Assembly (NCBI GenBank): GCA_024761205.1
Contig: JAMASS010000004.1
Coordinates: 248,001 to 312,000 of the forward strand
Source of the DNA: Limisphaerales bacterium
Lineage (GTDB): Bacteria > Verrucomicrobiota > Verrucomicrobiia > Limisphaerales > AAA164-E04
DNA length: 64,000 nt
Direction: 5' to 3'
Shown: piece after piece, positions 54,583-63,942 of the stretch
Position numbering within the stretch: position 1 is the first letter of the stretch
Layout of the letters: every line of letters begins with the position of its first letter
The notes under the pieces: generated by a model
Told to the model about the DNA's origin: nothing
Databases searched by the model: none
Seen by the model: the letters and a program-made list of their open reading frames with translations, nothing else
Position numbers and translations under genes: made by a program

Positions 54583-56112
54583 ATGATGCTGAAAGCAGCG
54601 ACTTACTCCCTGACCTTGCTCCTCGTAACAGCATCGTGCGGACAGGCTACCGACCAATCATCGTTACCAGAGGACTCAGATAACGACCTTCAATTCGCTG
54701 TCCCTGCTTTCGCAGCAGATCCGTCCCTTTCTCAAAGGGACACCAGCACATGGACCTATGAAACCTTTGATGACTGGAAGCAAGCCTGCGACCTGCTCCC
54801 GGCCAATAGAACGCTCAACCGAAGATTCCCGCCTCCAAACCTCCTTCCATTTAAGACCTCACAGGAGTTTGATCAAGCGCTTGAAGCAGCGTTTGATCAT
54901 TTCAAGAACGGCAAGCTAACGGAGGCTGACCTCTGGTTGAACGGCGGACCAGAGCCCTCGACTTTCTTTGACACCTCGCGCGTTTATTTTGAGAGGAACG
55001 GACTTCCCTTTCGTCTCTTCGCTCAAAGATTGGAGGTGCCACCGAATTCGAAATTGTTCGTTCACGGAGATTTTCACGGCGATATTCACTCTTTCATTGC
55101 TTATCTCTCGAAACTGAATGAGCAGAAGGTCTTAGATGGCTTCAAATTAATTGTCCCCGATACTTCCTTCCTTTTTTTGGGCGACTACACAGACCGTGGT
55201 GTCTATGGCGTTGAGGTGATCTACACACTTCTGCGACTTCTACTGGCCAATCCGGAAAATGTTCATCTGGCCCGTGGTAATCATGAAGACATCACCCTCA
55301 CGGCAAAATACGGATTCACCACCGAACTCGCGTTTAAATTCGGGCGGAACTACGACATTCGTAAACCGATGCGGCTTTACGATTTTCTGCCCGTGGTCCT
55401 GTATCTTGGCTGTGGGGACAACTATGTCCAATGCAACCATGGCGGCATGGAACCCGGCTACAACCCTGCTCAGCTGTTAGAGGAAGCCAATCCGATTGGA
55501 TTTCAGCTGCTCGGTTCCCTCCAACAGAAAAGTTACTTTAACAAACACCCTGACTTTCTCGAGTCCCTGGATCCTCTGACCCGTCGGCAGTTTGGTTCCC
55601 AACTCCGAGATTTCACACCGGCTGACCCGGTGACGCCCGTCGTACTGGGATTTATGTGGAACGACTTTTCTATCCTGCGAAGTGACCCGCCTCTTGCGTA
55701 TGATCCAAACCGCGCCTGGGTGTATGGAAAGTCAGCCACTGAACACATTCTCACCCACTCCAGCACTGATTCGCACAAACTCCGCGCGGTCATCCGCGCG
55801 CATCAGCATTCCAGCCTCCTCAATCCCATGATGCGCCGCCTAGTCGCTTGCAATGGCGTCCACCGCCACTGGCAGGAAGGAGACAACCCTGCCTTGTTGA
55901 ACGCAGACCCTGAGATACTACGAGCATCCTTGGAAACCGACCCAATCCGTCCGCTCGTCGACGGCAGTGTTTTCACCTTGAACGTCGCTCCGGACAGCGC
56001 TTACGGAATCGGCTGCAATTACAGTTTTGACACGTACGCCATCGTCACTACGGCTGAGGAATTCTCTGACTGGACTCTCGAGGTCCACAATGTCAACGCG
56101 CCCAAGTGGTAA
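54583..56112 (+). CDS. Exported PPP-family (eukaryote-type) metallophosphatase
   Basis: This 509-residue protein starts at MMLKAATYSLTLLLVTASC, a signal peptide with Cys19 as possible lipidation site (weak lipobox). The frame extends upstream over the dispersed repeat, but that part is not protein-like. The four PPP signatures are complete: VHGDFHGDIHSF (GDxHG), FLGDYTDRGVYG (GDxxDRG), LARGNHEDITL (GNHE) and VIRAHQHSS as the late His, with CNHGGMEPGY between. These bind two metals and are those of Ser/Thr phosphatases such as PP1/PP2A/PP2B and the bacterial relatives. Location outside the cytoplasm suggests action on envelope or external phospho-substrates. No kinase is nearby. The gene is an intact island in eroded surroundings. 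Confidence 0.85.
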   Translation: MMLKAATYSLTLLLVTASCGQATDQSSLPEDSDNDLQFAVPAFAADPSLSQRDTSTWTYETFDDWKQACDLLPANRTLNRRFPPPNLLPFKTSQEFDQALEAAFDHFKNGKLTEADLWLNGGPEPSTFFDTSRVYFERNGLPFRLFAQRLEVPPNSKLFVHGDFHGDIHSFIAYLSKLNEQKVLDGFKLIVPDTSFLFLGDYTDRGVYGVEVIYTLLRLLLANPENVHLARGNHEDITLTAKYGFTTELAFKFGRNYDIRKPMRLYDFLPVVLYLGCGDNYVQCNHGGMEPGYNPAQLLEEANPIGFQLLGSLQQKSYFNKHPDFLESLDPLTRRQFGSQLRDFTPADPVTPVVLGFMWNDFSILRSDPPLAYDPNRAWVYGKSATEHILTHSSTDSHKLRAVIRAHQHSSLLNPMMRRLVACNGVHRHWQEGDNPALLNADPEILRASLETDPIRPLVDGSVFTLNVAPDSAYGIGCNYSFDTYAIVTTAEEFSDWTLEVHNVNAPKW

Positions 56113-56197
56113 TAAGGATGATGACTAGCGATTGGTCATTTATGGATCTTGACAGTGGCAATCACCCTTCAAGAACTACTCACCGCCAATCGCTATT

Positions 56198-57244
56198 TCA
56201 CAACCCGCAGCCGCAATCATCTGATCCGTCGGCACCGTCCTGATTCGGAGTTGTTTTTGACGACGCCATCAACGCCTCAACCTCCGCATACACTTCCGAC
56301 AACTCGATCAGCATTTCCTCCAGCTGAGCGTAATACGCTGCTTCCTCGAAAGATTCCTTCCGATCTCGCAGGCTCAAAACTTTAAGCTCAAGGGCATCCC
56401 GTCGGTCACGGGCGGCTTTCGGCATGTGTTGCTCAAACTCACTCCGAATGAGATGAAATTGATGGGCCCGCCGGCCATCGGGTTCCGCGCCCTCTTTCGA
56501 CTTCTTGATCACGCGAACGCCCCGATACCAATCGACGCTGGTTCCTCTCTGATCCCCGGTGTCATCGATAAGCGCGTGCTCCGAGGCCAGCCTTCCATCC
56601 AAGCTATAATATTCCTCCGTATCGCGGGCCCCTTTTAAAAAGGCCTCCAGCAAGGAAACTTGACCATCCTTATCGAGATCAGCCTCCAAATTACCGATGG
56701 CTTGGGAAACATAGTCTCCAAAACGGGAGTAGTTGAGCTCATAACCGCTTTTTGTCGCCGAAAGGATCACGCGATTCGGAGCTGAGAGCGCGTGAATAAA
56801 AGGAGCACTGGCGGAGAATCCATTCACCACGGCCACCGGGCGTTGACAGGGTTTTAGCCATTCAGCCAGTTCTTCAGCTGAGACATCCGGTCCGACCAGA
56901 TTGAACTTTCCAATCTCCCCATCAAAAGTCCCATGCCCATTGAGCACCAGCCACAGCTGCCCCTCGGTCTTGTTGACCTCGGTTTCCAAAAGCGCATGCA
57001 ACACCTCCTTATCGGTTTGCCCGTCTTGATCGCCACCGCCAATCGCATACACCAAGGCATTCGAACGCTCACCCGCCTCCCGCCAATACTCAGACCAACC
57101 CGCAAACACCGTCTCGTACTCGGCAGCACCGGCAATGCCCGTCACGACGATCAACGTCACCCGATCATCAGCCGGCATTGCCCCGGCACCATCAAGCCTG
57201 ATCGTGGCAAGAAAAAGAACGACAATGAAACCAACCCTCTTCAT
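56198..57244 (-). CDS. Exported caspase-fold protein lacking the catalytic Cys, with EF-hand and coiled coil
   Basis: This is a 348-residue protein. The start ATG overlaps the stop of the upstream gene (ATGA), so the pair is translationally coupled. A signal peptide comes first (VGFIVVLFLATIRLDGAGA). A caspase/legumain-like domain follows, with the catalytic-type His in LWLVLNGHGTFDGEIGKFNL (His104) and the following strand PVAVVNGFSASAPFIHALSA. There the position expected for Cys is occupied by non-Cys residues, then RVILSATKSGYELNYSRFGD. Residues 189-200 form a canonical EF-hand loop (DLDKDGQVSLLE). A long charged helix (residues about 280-330) and a Cys/Gly tail (DDCGCGL) end it. It is probably a pseudo-protease or a divergent enzyme. 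Confidence 0.75.
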   Translation of the reverse strand: MKRVGFIVVLFLATIRLDGAGAMPADDRVTLIVVTGIAGAAEYETVFAGWSEYWREAGERSNALVYAIGGGDQDGQTDKEVLHALLETEVNKTEGQLWLVLNGHGTFDGEIGKFNLVGPDVSAEELAEWLKPCQRPVAVVNGFSASAPFIHALSAPNRVILSATKSGYELNYSRFGDYVSQAIGNLEADLDKDGQVSLLEAFLKGARDTEEYYSLDGRLASEHALIDDTGDQRGTSVDWYRGVRVIKKSKEGAEPDGRRAHQFHLIRSEFEQHMPKAARDRRDALELKVLSLRDRKESFEEAAYYAQLEEMLIELSEVYAEVEALMASSKTTPNQDGADGSDDCGCGL

Positions 57245-59703
57245 GCGAACCCTCGCGTTCGACGAATCCCCCACTCCAGAATAAAACAGCCGATGGCAAG
57301 AGCAAACATCCAGGCCGTGTGCCACATTGGCGACGTCCATTCCTCCATCACCGGAACCTGACGAATCGGCAGGCCCTTGGTGAACTTGCCCAAATCATTG
57401 GCCGCCACCACCTGCCCGCCAGTCTGCCGGGCAATCCGCTCCATCAACTCGCGATCGGGATTGAGTGATCGAAATTCCTCCGCCGCCGGATCAGAACTCC
57501 AGCCGGCTTCCGCCCGTCCCACCGTCAAACCGTTCATATCAGCGACCGTCGCCTCCACCGCATAACCGCCCGTCTGTCGGGGAACAAAAACCGCTTCGTA
57601 CAAGCCGGGTTCGGTAGCCGAGGGTTCTGCAACCAACTGGACGACGTTATTACTGACAGACGCAACCTCACGAATGGATGAATCCACGCCTTCTCGTGGA
57701 TTTTCCAGAGTCAAGGATTTCACACCCAAATTAACCGTAGCATTTTCCATCGGCCAAAACTTCTTGTCCTTAACCCGAACCCCAATAGTCACAAATGGAT
57801 TGGCGTCCGCCGGCACCCGATCAACCGTCATCTCGATCTGCTCCGGTGCGTCCGCAATCAGCCAGCGAATTAATTGGCGCCACGCCTTCCCCTGCTCGCC
57901 CGTCGCCGCCTGATCGTGCATCTGCCAACGCCACAAATCACCGATCATCATCGCCGCCGTCTTTCCCTTCCCGTACCGCTGAACCGCCAATCCCGGATAT
58001 TCTTCACCCGTAGACTCTTCTTTAGCGACGATGAGAACCGTTGCACCCGGTTTCGGAGCGCCCACCTTACTCAACACCTTAAAGGACGTCATCGACTCCA
58101 GCCGTTCCTGCTCTTGGTTTTCGGTGGGGCGCAATCGGATCCAAGGCTCCAGCATCCCCTCACGAGTCAACTCAATCCTCACTGTCTCTACCGGCTTGTC
58201 CGTGAGCGTCCGATTGAGATAGACCGGCAACATCGCGCCGACTGGAGTTCCCTCGTAACCGCCGTCAATCAACGAGTCATATCCCCCCAAAGCCAAAAAA
58301 CCACCGCCACGTTCAGAGACGTACTTCTGCATCAACGACATCTGGTCCATCGTGAAAAAACCAGCCTCCAAATCATCGACGATGATCGCTGCATAACCGT
58401 ACAGGTCTTCCGCCTTCTTGGGAAAACCGCCCACCAACTCGCTTTCGTCCCGGATATTGAGCCGTGTCAAGACCGGCTGATCACGTTGCTCAGTCAAATC
58501 ATCCTGCTTATCAAATCCGCGATACAGAGGATTACTCGTTTCCCCGCGCCGCCCCTTGAACTCAAAGCGTGGGGATCGTTTGGCCAGACGAATCAACCCG
58601 ACCAACTGAACCTGATCATCCTCATCGAGCGCTCGATTCAAAAACTTATACTCCCAGTGGGGTCGGCCAGCGACGTACAGAATCCGGTAAGGACCACCGC
58701 TACGGTTCACAACCAATACACGTTGGTTATTGGCCAAAGTCGCTTCGCTCAAGGCCGCTGCTCCTAGCGTTGCCGGTTCCTCTGAATTTACCAAAGCCAC
58801 TTGAAGCTGATAAAAGGAAACGCCGATTTTCTCCGGACGAAACTGAAACCGGAAATTTAGCGTGGTCCGTTCGCCACTCACCTCTTGGACCTGCTCCTCA
58901 AGATCAAAACCCCCTTGCCTCTCCTTATCCGCCACGGAATCCGACTCGTCCCAATCATTCCATGTCGGCACCAGTTTCGCCGACACCCTCCCTCCCTTGA
59001 ATCCGTTGACGCCGATTTCCGCTGTAATAGTGACCGGGGCATCTTCAAACGCAGTTTCTGTCATCGCCACATTCTGGATCGAAATATCACGCACACGATC
59101 GTCGGTGCCAGAAATCACGGGATAGACGGGCGGTAATCCAGTCAAATCAAGCTCCCCATCCACAAGATCCGTGGCATTTCCATCACTAAATAACAAGATA
59201 CCCGCCAGTGGCTGTCCCTCAAAGCGCTGGGCTAAGGACCTCAATGCCGAACCCAGGCCCGAGGCCCGTCCATCAAAACGCAGATCACCGAAACTCTTGA
59301 TCCCATGCAAGCGGGTGTCAAAGATATAACGCCGCACCTGAAAGTGGGTTTCCAGCTGAACTCGCCACGAAGAGAGTTCATCCACGAGCAGATGAAGCAG
59401 CTGCTCGCCACGGCTCTCAAGCGCCCCTTGATCGCGAATCTGCATCCCCTGACTGTTGTCCGCCAAGATCGCCATGTAATTGGCGCCGGGCTTGGCGCGC
59501 TTTTCAGTCCACAACGGCTCCAGCAAACAGAGCAATAACAAACCAAATCCGAGGACCTTAAGGCAGAAGCAAATCTGTTTAACTCCACGCGAACCATTGA
59601 GGCGCCAATAGGAGAAGAAGAGCAACGCAGCCACAAGCCCCCACCAAACCAAAGCGGGCACCAACCGATCCTGACCGGAAAATACAATATTACCTAATGC
59701 CAT
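57241..59703 (-). CDS. VWA-like membrane protein with periplasmic domain (BatA-operon type)
   Basis: This is an 820-residue protein (836 from the ATG at 59751; the ATG at 59703 is preferred because the membrane helices then follow directly). Two N-terminal helices come first (LVWWGLVAALLFFSYWRL and LKVLGFGLLLLCLLEPLW). A VWA-like domain follows (YMAILADNSQGMQIRDQG and PLAGILLFSDGNATDLVDG), with Asp in place of part of the DxSxS site (DNSQG). A glutamine-amidotransferase-like segment reads YAAIIVDDLEAGFFTMDQM, then ERGGGFLALGGYDSLIDGGY. A last helix sits near the C-terminus (WHTAWMFALAIGCFILEWGI). Such proteins usually sit in MoxR/DUF58/BatA operons of Planctomycetota and Verrucomicrobiota. 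Here only the last two genes remain. Confidence 0.8.
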   Translation of the reverse strand: MALGNIVFSGQDRLVPALVWWGLVAALLFFSYWRLNGSRGVKQICFCLKVLGFGLLLLCLLEPLWTEKRAKPGANYMAILADNSQGMQIRDQGALESRGEQLLHLLVDELSSWRVQLETHFQVRRYIFDTRLHGIKSFGDLRFDGRASGLGSALRSLAQRFEGQPLAGILLFSDGNATDLVDGELDLTGLPPVYPVISGTDDRVRDISIQNVAMTETAFEDAPVTITAEIGVNGFKGGRVSAKLVPTWNDWDESDSVADKERQGGFDLEEQVQEVSGERTTLNFRFQFRPEKIGVSFYQLQVALVNSEEPATLGAAALSEATLANNQRVLVVNRSGGPYRILYVAGRPHWEYKFLNRALDEDDQVQLVGLIRLAKRSPRFEFKGRRGETSNPLYRGFDKQDDLTEQRDQPVLTRLNIRDESELVGGFPKKAEDLYGYAAIIVDDLEAGFFTMDQMSLMQKYVSERGGGFLALGGYDSLIDGGYEGTPVGAMLPVYLNRTLTDKPVETVRIELTREGMLEPWIRLRPTENQEQERLESMTSFKVLSKVGAPKPGATVLIVAKEESTGEEYPGLAVQRYGKGKTAAMMIGDLWRWQMHDQAATGEQGKAWRQLIRWLIADAPEQIEMTVDRVPADANPFVTIGVRVKDKKFWPMENATVNLGVKSLTLENPREGVDSSIREVASVSNNVVQLVAEPSATEPGLYEAVFVPRQTGGYAVEATVADMNGLTVGRAEAGWSSDPAAEEFRSLNPDRELMERIARQTGGQVVAANDLGKFTKGLPIRQVPVMEEWTSPMWHTAWMFALAIGCFILEWGIRRTRGFA

Positions 59704-59839
59704 ACGCTGGAGTCGGTCGTCTCTTGCCAGAATAGCGTGAAGCAATTCCATGAAAAAGCGAATGAAATTTCACTCGCCCGCTATAAAAGATGGGACAGAA
59801 TTCTACGATGGATCGTTACAGCCATTTCCCACGCCGGCG

Positions 59840-60255
59840 GATCAAACTAGCCTCGACGATCCACCCTTAGAAGCCAAACCGCCGCGGTCAATGCCAAGGA
59901 ACCGGGTTTCAAAACAGCCGCAAGAAATCTCCAAACAGCGGGCCCAAGCCTGGGCCGTCCCACAGCGAAAACACAGAACAAAGCTACCTGGCTTCATCGC
60001 GCGGTCGCAGTCCAAAACCCAAGCACAAGCAACCATCCACACAGCAATTCAAACCAAGGCCGGCCGATGGCAACGCTTCGGGCCAACCATCTTGGTGGGA
60101 GGCAATTAATGAGCGTTGACTGCACCCAGAAATTCTACCGGATTGGCGATCTTTGGAACCTCGGCCCAATAACAGAAGAGCAGAGCGCCAAAGAACCGCC
60201 AACCGATCTCCTTCCAAGCGAGCCTGCAGCTTGCCCTTAGTTTCTAGCGAGGACA
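59840..60255 (-). pseudogene. MauE/DoxX-family membrane protein, eroded
   Basis: Minus-strand blocks in alternating frames read DRLAVLWRSALLLLG, PKIANPVEFLGAVNA, LPPTKMVG, then LNCCVDGCLCLGFGLRPRD and TAQAWARCLEISCGCF. The order matches the MauE/DoxX family (A-x-x-KI-x-DP-x-F helix, LLP, LLCG helix, AW-x-RGLEISCGCFG). At least three frame changes are present. It directly follows the rhodanese pseudogene, as in the frequent rhodanese-MauE gene pair. Confidence 0.6.
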
Positions 60256-60640
60256 TCACACTTTCTTCCAAAATGCCTCATCTTACTGCCATCGCTGAAG
60301 ATAGTCCTTATACCCTGCCCTCGTATAGTCACAGGCTTGCGTGGCCAAAATTCATCTCGCAGTTTCACCGGGAGACACTTGGGCTGTTCACAATCTGCGT
60401 CACCGCAATACAGCACCAGAGTGTGACCGGCTGCGTATTGTTGGGCAAAAACATGAAAGGCCTCAGTCGTCAGGAAAGAAAACGGCAAACAAACGGCACA
60501 GGGAAGATGCCCCGCGTCATAACTCCATTGCGCGCGCGCCATCGACCAGCAGGGCGTTCTTCTGTCTTACCAGCTGCTGCGCCTACTCGTCCCGCAAGAC
60601 AATGGGAAAACCCTCCTTAGAGACGGGTCCCGTGCAGGTG
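60237..60640 (-). pseudogene. Rhodanese-like domain protein, eroded
   Basis: One frame reads ARAQWSYDAGHLPCAVCLPF, then FHVFAQQYAAGHTLVLYCGD and ADCEQPKCLPVKLRDEFWPR. This is a rhodanese domain, with the active-site Cys in LVLYCGDADCE. The N-terminal part is in other frames with stops, and the C-terminal glycine-rich end has decayed. It sits upstream of the MauE/DoxX remnant on the same strand, suggesting a former two-gene redox operon. Confidence 0.65.
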
Positions 60641-60799
60641 AATTCTAGCGTTGTTTCTGGAGCGCCCGTGCCTCACCTTTGGATCCCGAGGTAGGCGAAA
60701 CCGACTTCTTGCCCATCTTCCGAGCTTAGGAACAGATCGACTCCCAATGGGCTTGCGGGTTGTACAAATCACCGCCAGTCCTACGCTCAATCTAAACAA

Positions 60800-62180
60800 A
60801 CAAAGAAACTCTCCCAGGACGCTTCGCATTGAAAAATCAGACCTTCCGGTTGGTTTCGGATGTTTCGCTGGGTTGTTTTCTTGACCACGACCGCGTTCGA
60901 GCACCTTCCTAGACGGCCCTTCGAGTGACAGAAGATGGCAACGTGGTGATAAGGATTGGAATCCCACACAAGGGGAAAGCGGCGAAGGAGCGCCGCTTTC
61001 CCCTTCGCATCGGCATCTGTAGTCGAGTTCCCCTCGCTGCCGTCCTTGCAGATCGAAGCGATCTCAACACCGCTCAGACTACGATTCCAGATCACCACAT
61101 CATCAATGCTGCCGGCCAACGGGAATTCGGTTTCGGTCGGTGGCGCCAAAAATCTCACCAGCCCAATAAAGGGCTAAAGTTGCCCCATTCGCGGCAATGT
61201 GATGCCACGAATTCCGTTCAAAATCCGGAGTGAGAGCACACTGACCACTCCCGCTGAGTTCCAACGCCCGTCCAATTTGACCGTCGCCGAATCCAGCGCC
61301 ACCTTCCAAGGAAGCAGCCGGGCCGCTAGCGGAGTCGTCGCCATTGCCGTCAAGCTTGAAGTGAGCGACCAACCCATCGGTGATATCTGGAGATTCGAGG
61401 ATGTTCACGACTGCCGATTGGCTAAGAACACGACCAGCCGCATTCGTCACCGCTGCGGCATGGACACCGGCATCAGACACCGAAAGGGCGCCAACCACAT
61501 ACGGCGAACCCGTGGCCCCCCAATTCGGCTGACCATCCTTAAACCACTGGATACTGGTATCTTGACCTTCGATGCCCAAGGTCAGCTCGATGCCGCTGAC
61601 TTCAACACCGTTGGTTGAAATTGGATTCTGAGTGATCCCCGGCACAGAGGGTGCCTCTGTCGGGTTCACGACCAGCTGAACGATATAATACCCGGTCTCT
61701 GAATGTCTCCGTTAGGCACATAGTATTGCAGGAAGATTTCACCACCAGGAGTCAGCGTCAATCCACTGAAGATCATCATGCTACCCACACTGCGCGTTTT
61801 CACGATCTCAGCACCAGCACAAACCCGGGACGAAGGATTGTACTCGTCGGATTTCTGAGGGCGGATGAATCATCGTTGGGTTCCGTTACCATCCTCCACT
61901 TCAACGTTCATCTCGAAGAATTCCAACGGCACCCGAACCAAATACACGATTAAGGTGTGGGTTTCGGAAGGAACGCCGAAGAAAGCCGCTTCAGGAAACT
62001 CATCATTCTCAGGATCCTTGGTGCTGGTGCGAACCATTACTGTTCAGCATTCGCTGAGTGCCGTCATCCTCACCCATGCCACCATTGACGTTGTTCCAAT
62101 AAGCCTGCGGATGGAATCCAGCAACAATATCCATTGTCTTCAAACAACTGGCCCAGCCTCATTGCGGAAAACCGTCACCA
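60800..62180 (-). pseudogene. LamG/Ig-like surface protein, eroded
   Basis: At 61103-61669 one frame gives an Ig-like segment (GQDTSIQWFKDGQPNW, VSDAGVHAAAVTNAAGRVLS), then a LamG start (GLVAHFKLDGNGDDSASGPA and GRALELSGSGQCA). A second frame from 61158 gives the LamG end (FPLAGSIDDVVIWNRSLSGV). Upstream, frames near 61700-62150 read VAGFHPQAYWNNVNGGMGED, GVPSETHTLIVYLVRVPLEF and LTPGGEIFLQYYVPNGDIQ, a beta-rich exported region. Several stops lie between. Intact proteins of this kind are large exported adhesin- or glycan-binding-like proteins of Verrucomicrobiota. Confidence 0.6.
60970..61005. repeat. Perfect 15-bp GC-rich inverted repeat
   Basis: The arms AAGGGGAAAGCGGCG (60970-60984) and CGCCGCTTTCCCCTT (60991-61005) are exact complements with a 6-base loop. 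Read on the minus strand it lies right after the LamG end (DADAKGKAAL region). It could be the terminator of that former gene read in frame by erosion, although only two T residues follow the stem within the arm. Confidence 0.75.
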
Positions 62181-62205
62181 TTCAGACCGCTCCAGACCGC
62201 CCCGT

Positions 62206-63838
62206 TCACAATGCCCAACTCCGCCAAGGCAACACTACTGAGCTGATCACCATCCATGTCCCATTGCGCCACTCCAGCACCTGTGAGGAGCCCCTTGCGG
62301 ATAACCGCCCGGCGGTTGCCCCGCCTGCGACAAACAAAGCCCGTCTTCCGTTCCCTCGCAGATCACCCAAAGCCAGCCCCCCACCCAATCGAATGCCCTG
62401 AGAAAACTGGAATCGGCCAACTAACCCCAGCGCGGGCCACACCTGATCCCCGGCACCAACGGCCCTCACCCAGCACTCGTATCCCGTGGCGGTGGTCAGC
62501 ACATATCGCTCGCCTTCCGGACTTTGCCAGGCAAGACTCCCAGCCGTGTCAATTGCCATCCCCGGAATGCCACCTAGTCATCGACTCCCAGCCCCCTCAC
62601 CATCCTCAAAGAAGATAACGCCTCTCTGACCTTGAGCCCCACCGGTTGCCAAAACTCTTCATTCTGACCGCCGTAAAAGTCACACCAAGCCAGCCCGGTG
62701 CCACCATGCCCCAACCAAAACAGCAGCAGCAGTTGGCGAAAAAAATCTTCGGCTGGCAGATTGACGTGCCGGTGGCTCAACCTATTCGTCACGTCCGTGA
62801 ACAACGGTCCGGCCGGATCCGAACCGCTCTTCGCTTCCACCTGCTCGACCAACGCCACCCGACGAATCGTGTAAATCCGACTCGACTGACGCTCCCGTTC
62901 CACCATCTCACCACCAAGGCAAAAGCCTCCCGCAAACGCTGCGGATCTTTGATGTGGCCCCATGAACGTTACCAACGCTCGATTTTCAGGCCGGCATCAA
63001 GATCCTGTACGTCCCAAGCATAGCTCGCAGCCACCAGCAAATCGTCATCCCCGTCAAGCTCCACATACAAAAATCCGGCAGCAGATCACTGCCCCACGTC
63101 ACAGAAACTCGCCGTAACCCCCAGTCAATCAGCGTTTTCATCAATGAATCACCGGTCTCGTTCAAAAACTCCCCGGAGACTCAACCGACTTCGGTGAAGA
63201 CTCCAAGCCATCATTAAGGATAGAGATGATCAGGTTCGCCATACTCATTCACCCGGCCACCCACAAAGAACAGGCGATTCTTGAGACGATCAGAGACTAC
63301 CACTTTACCATTTCGACGATCAAGATTCACCCGCCCGCTCTCCCAGATATCATCGGGTCAATAATTGGAAACATACAGATCAGGATAGCCAGCACCCCTC
63401 ACATCGGCCATTACCGCCCCGCAGCAAAAAATCCTGTCACAGTCCACACCCGCCGCCGCTGCCACATTTTCGAAACACCAGTTCCCTAAACTTCGGCAAA
63501 GGGCGTTCGGCAAGTTCAAACCACAGACATATGGGTCAATCCGGTCCGTCAGAATCAAAATTACCCAACACGACACCCGAACCATTAAGCAGCACTCAAT
63601 TGCGGGCGGCATCGATTTCGGTGAGACAATTCACGAAATCAAGGCCTGTCTCATTCGGGCCCCTTCTCAAAACCCACCTCCACTGAGAGTGTAAAGGAGA
63701 GCCATTCAGAGGAGCAGTCGTTGGCTGAGCGCCGGCGCCAGAAGCCAAAAGAGCCGAACATCCAAGCACCAAGACACGCGGCGGCAACTCGGCAAGGCCC
63801 GCTGACAAAGCGAACACTCTCGACTTTCTCTCCATCAC
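62206..63838 (-). pseudogene. FG-GAP/VCBS-repeat protein (CRTAC1/UnbV-like), eroded
   Basis: A start with a signal-like N-terminus is at about 63838 (RVLVLGCSALLASGAGAQ). ETGLDFVNCLTEIDAARN follows, then in shifted frames DPYVCGLNLPNALCRSLGNW and CFENVAAAAGVDCDRIFCCG, then MADVRGAGYPDLYVSNY. These are typical FG-GAP repeats of CRTAC1-like proteins (NxLYRNLGxxxFxDVTxxAGV and DxDxDGxPDLYVSNY). A further block at about 62975-62800 reads FTDVTNRLSHRHVNLPAED. The last frame (62206-62559) has GIRLGGGLALGDLRGNGRRA and LFVAGGATAGR. Many frame changes are present and the calcium-binding Asp runs are partly lost. Confidence 0.7.
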
Positions 63839-63899
63839 AGCAATCGCGCTTCTTGCAGAACCTACCCCCCGTCAGCCCAAGGTCATCATCTCGTTTCCT

Positions 63900-63942
63900 G
63901 GACTGCGACCGCCTCGGGTAAGGCAGCAGGCTGCCGCAGTCC
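63900..63942. repeat. Short inverted repeat with GGACTGCG arms
   Basis: GGACTGCG (63900-63907) and CGCAGTCC (63935-63942) flank a 27-base spacer containing GGCAGCAGGCTGC. The compact palindromic layout resembles REP-like elements. No further copy with both arms was seen in the window, so the call rests on structure only. Confidence 0.4.
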
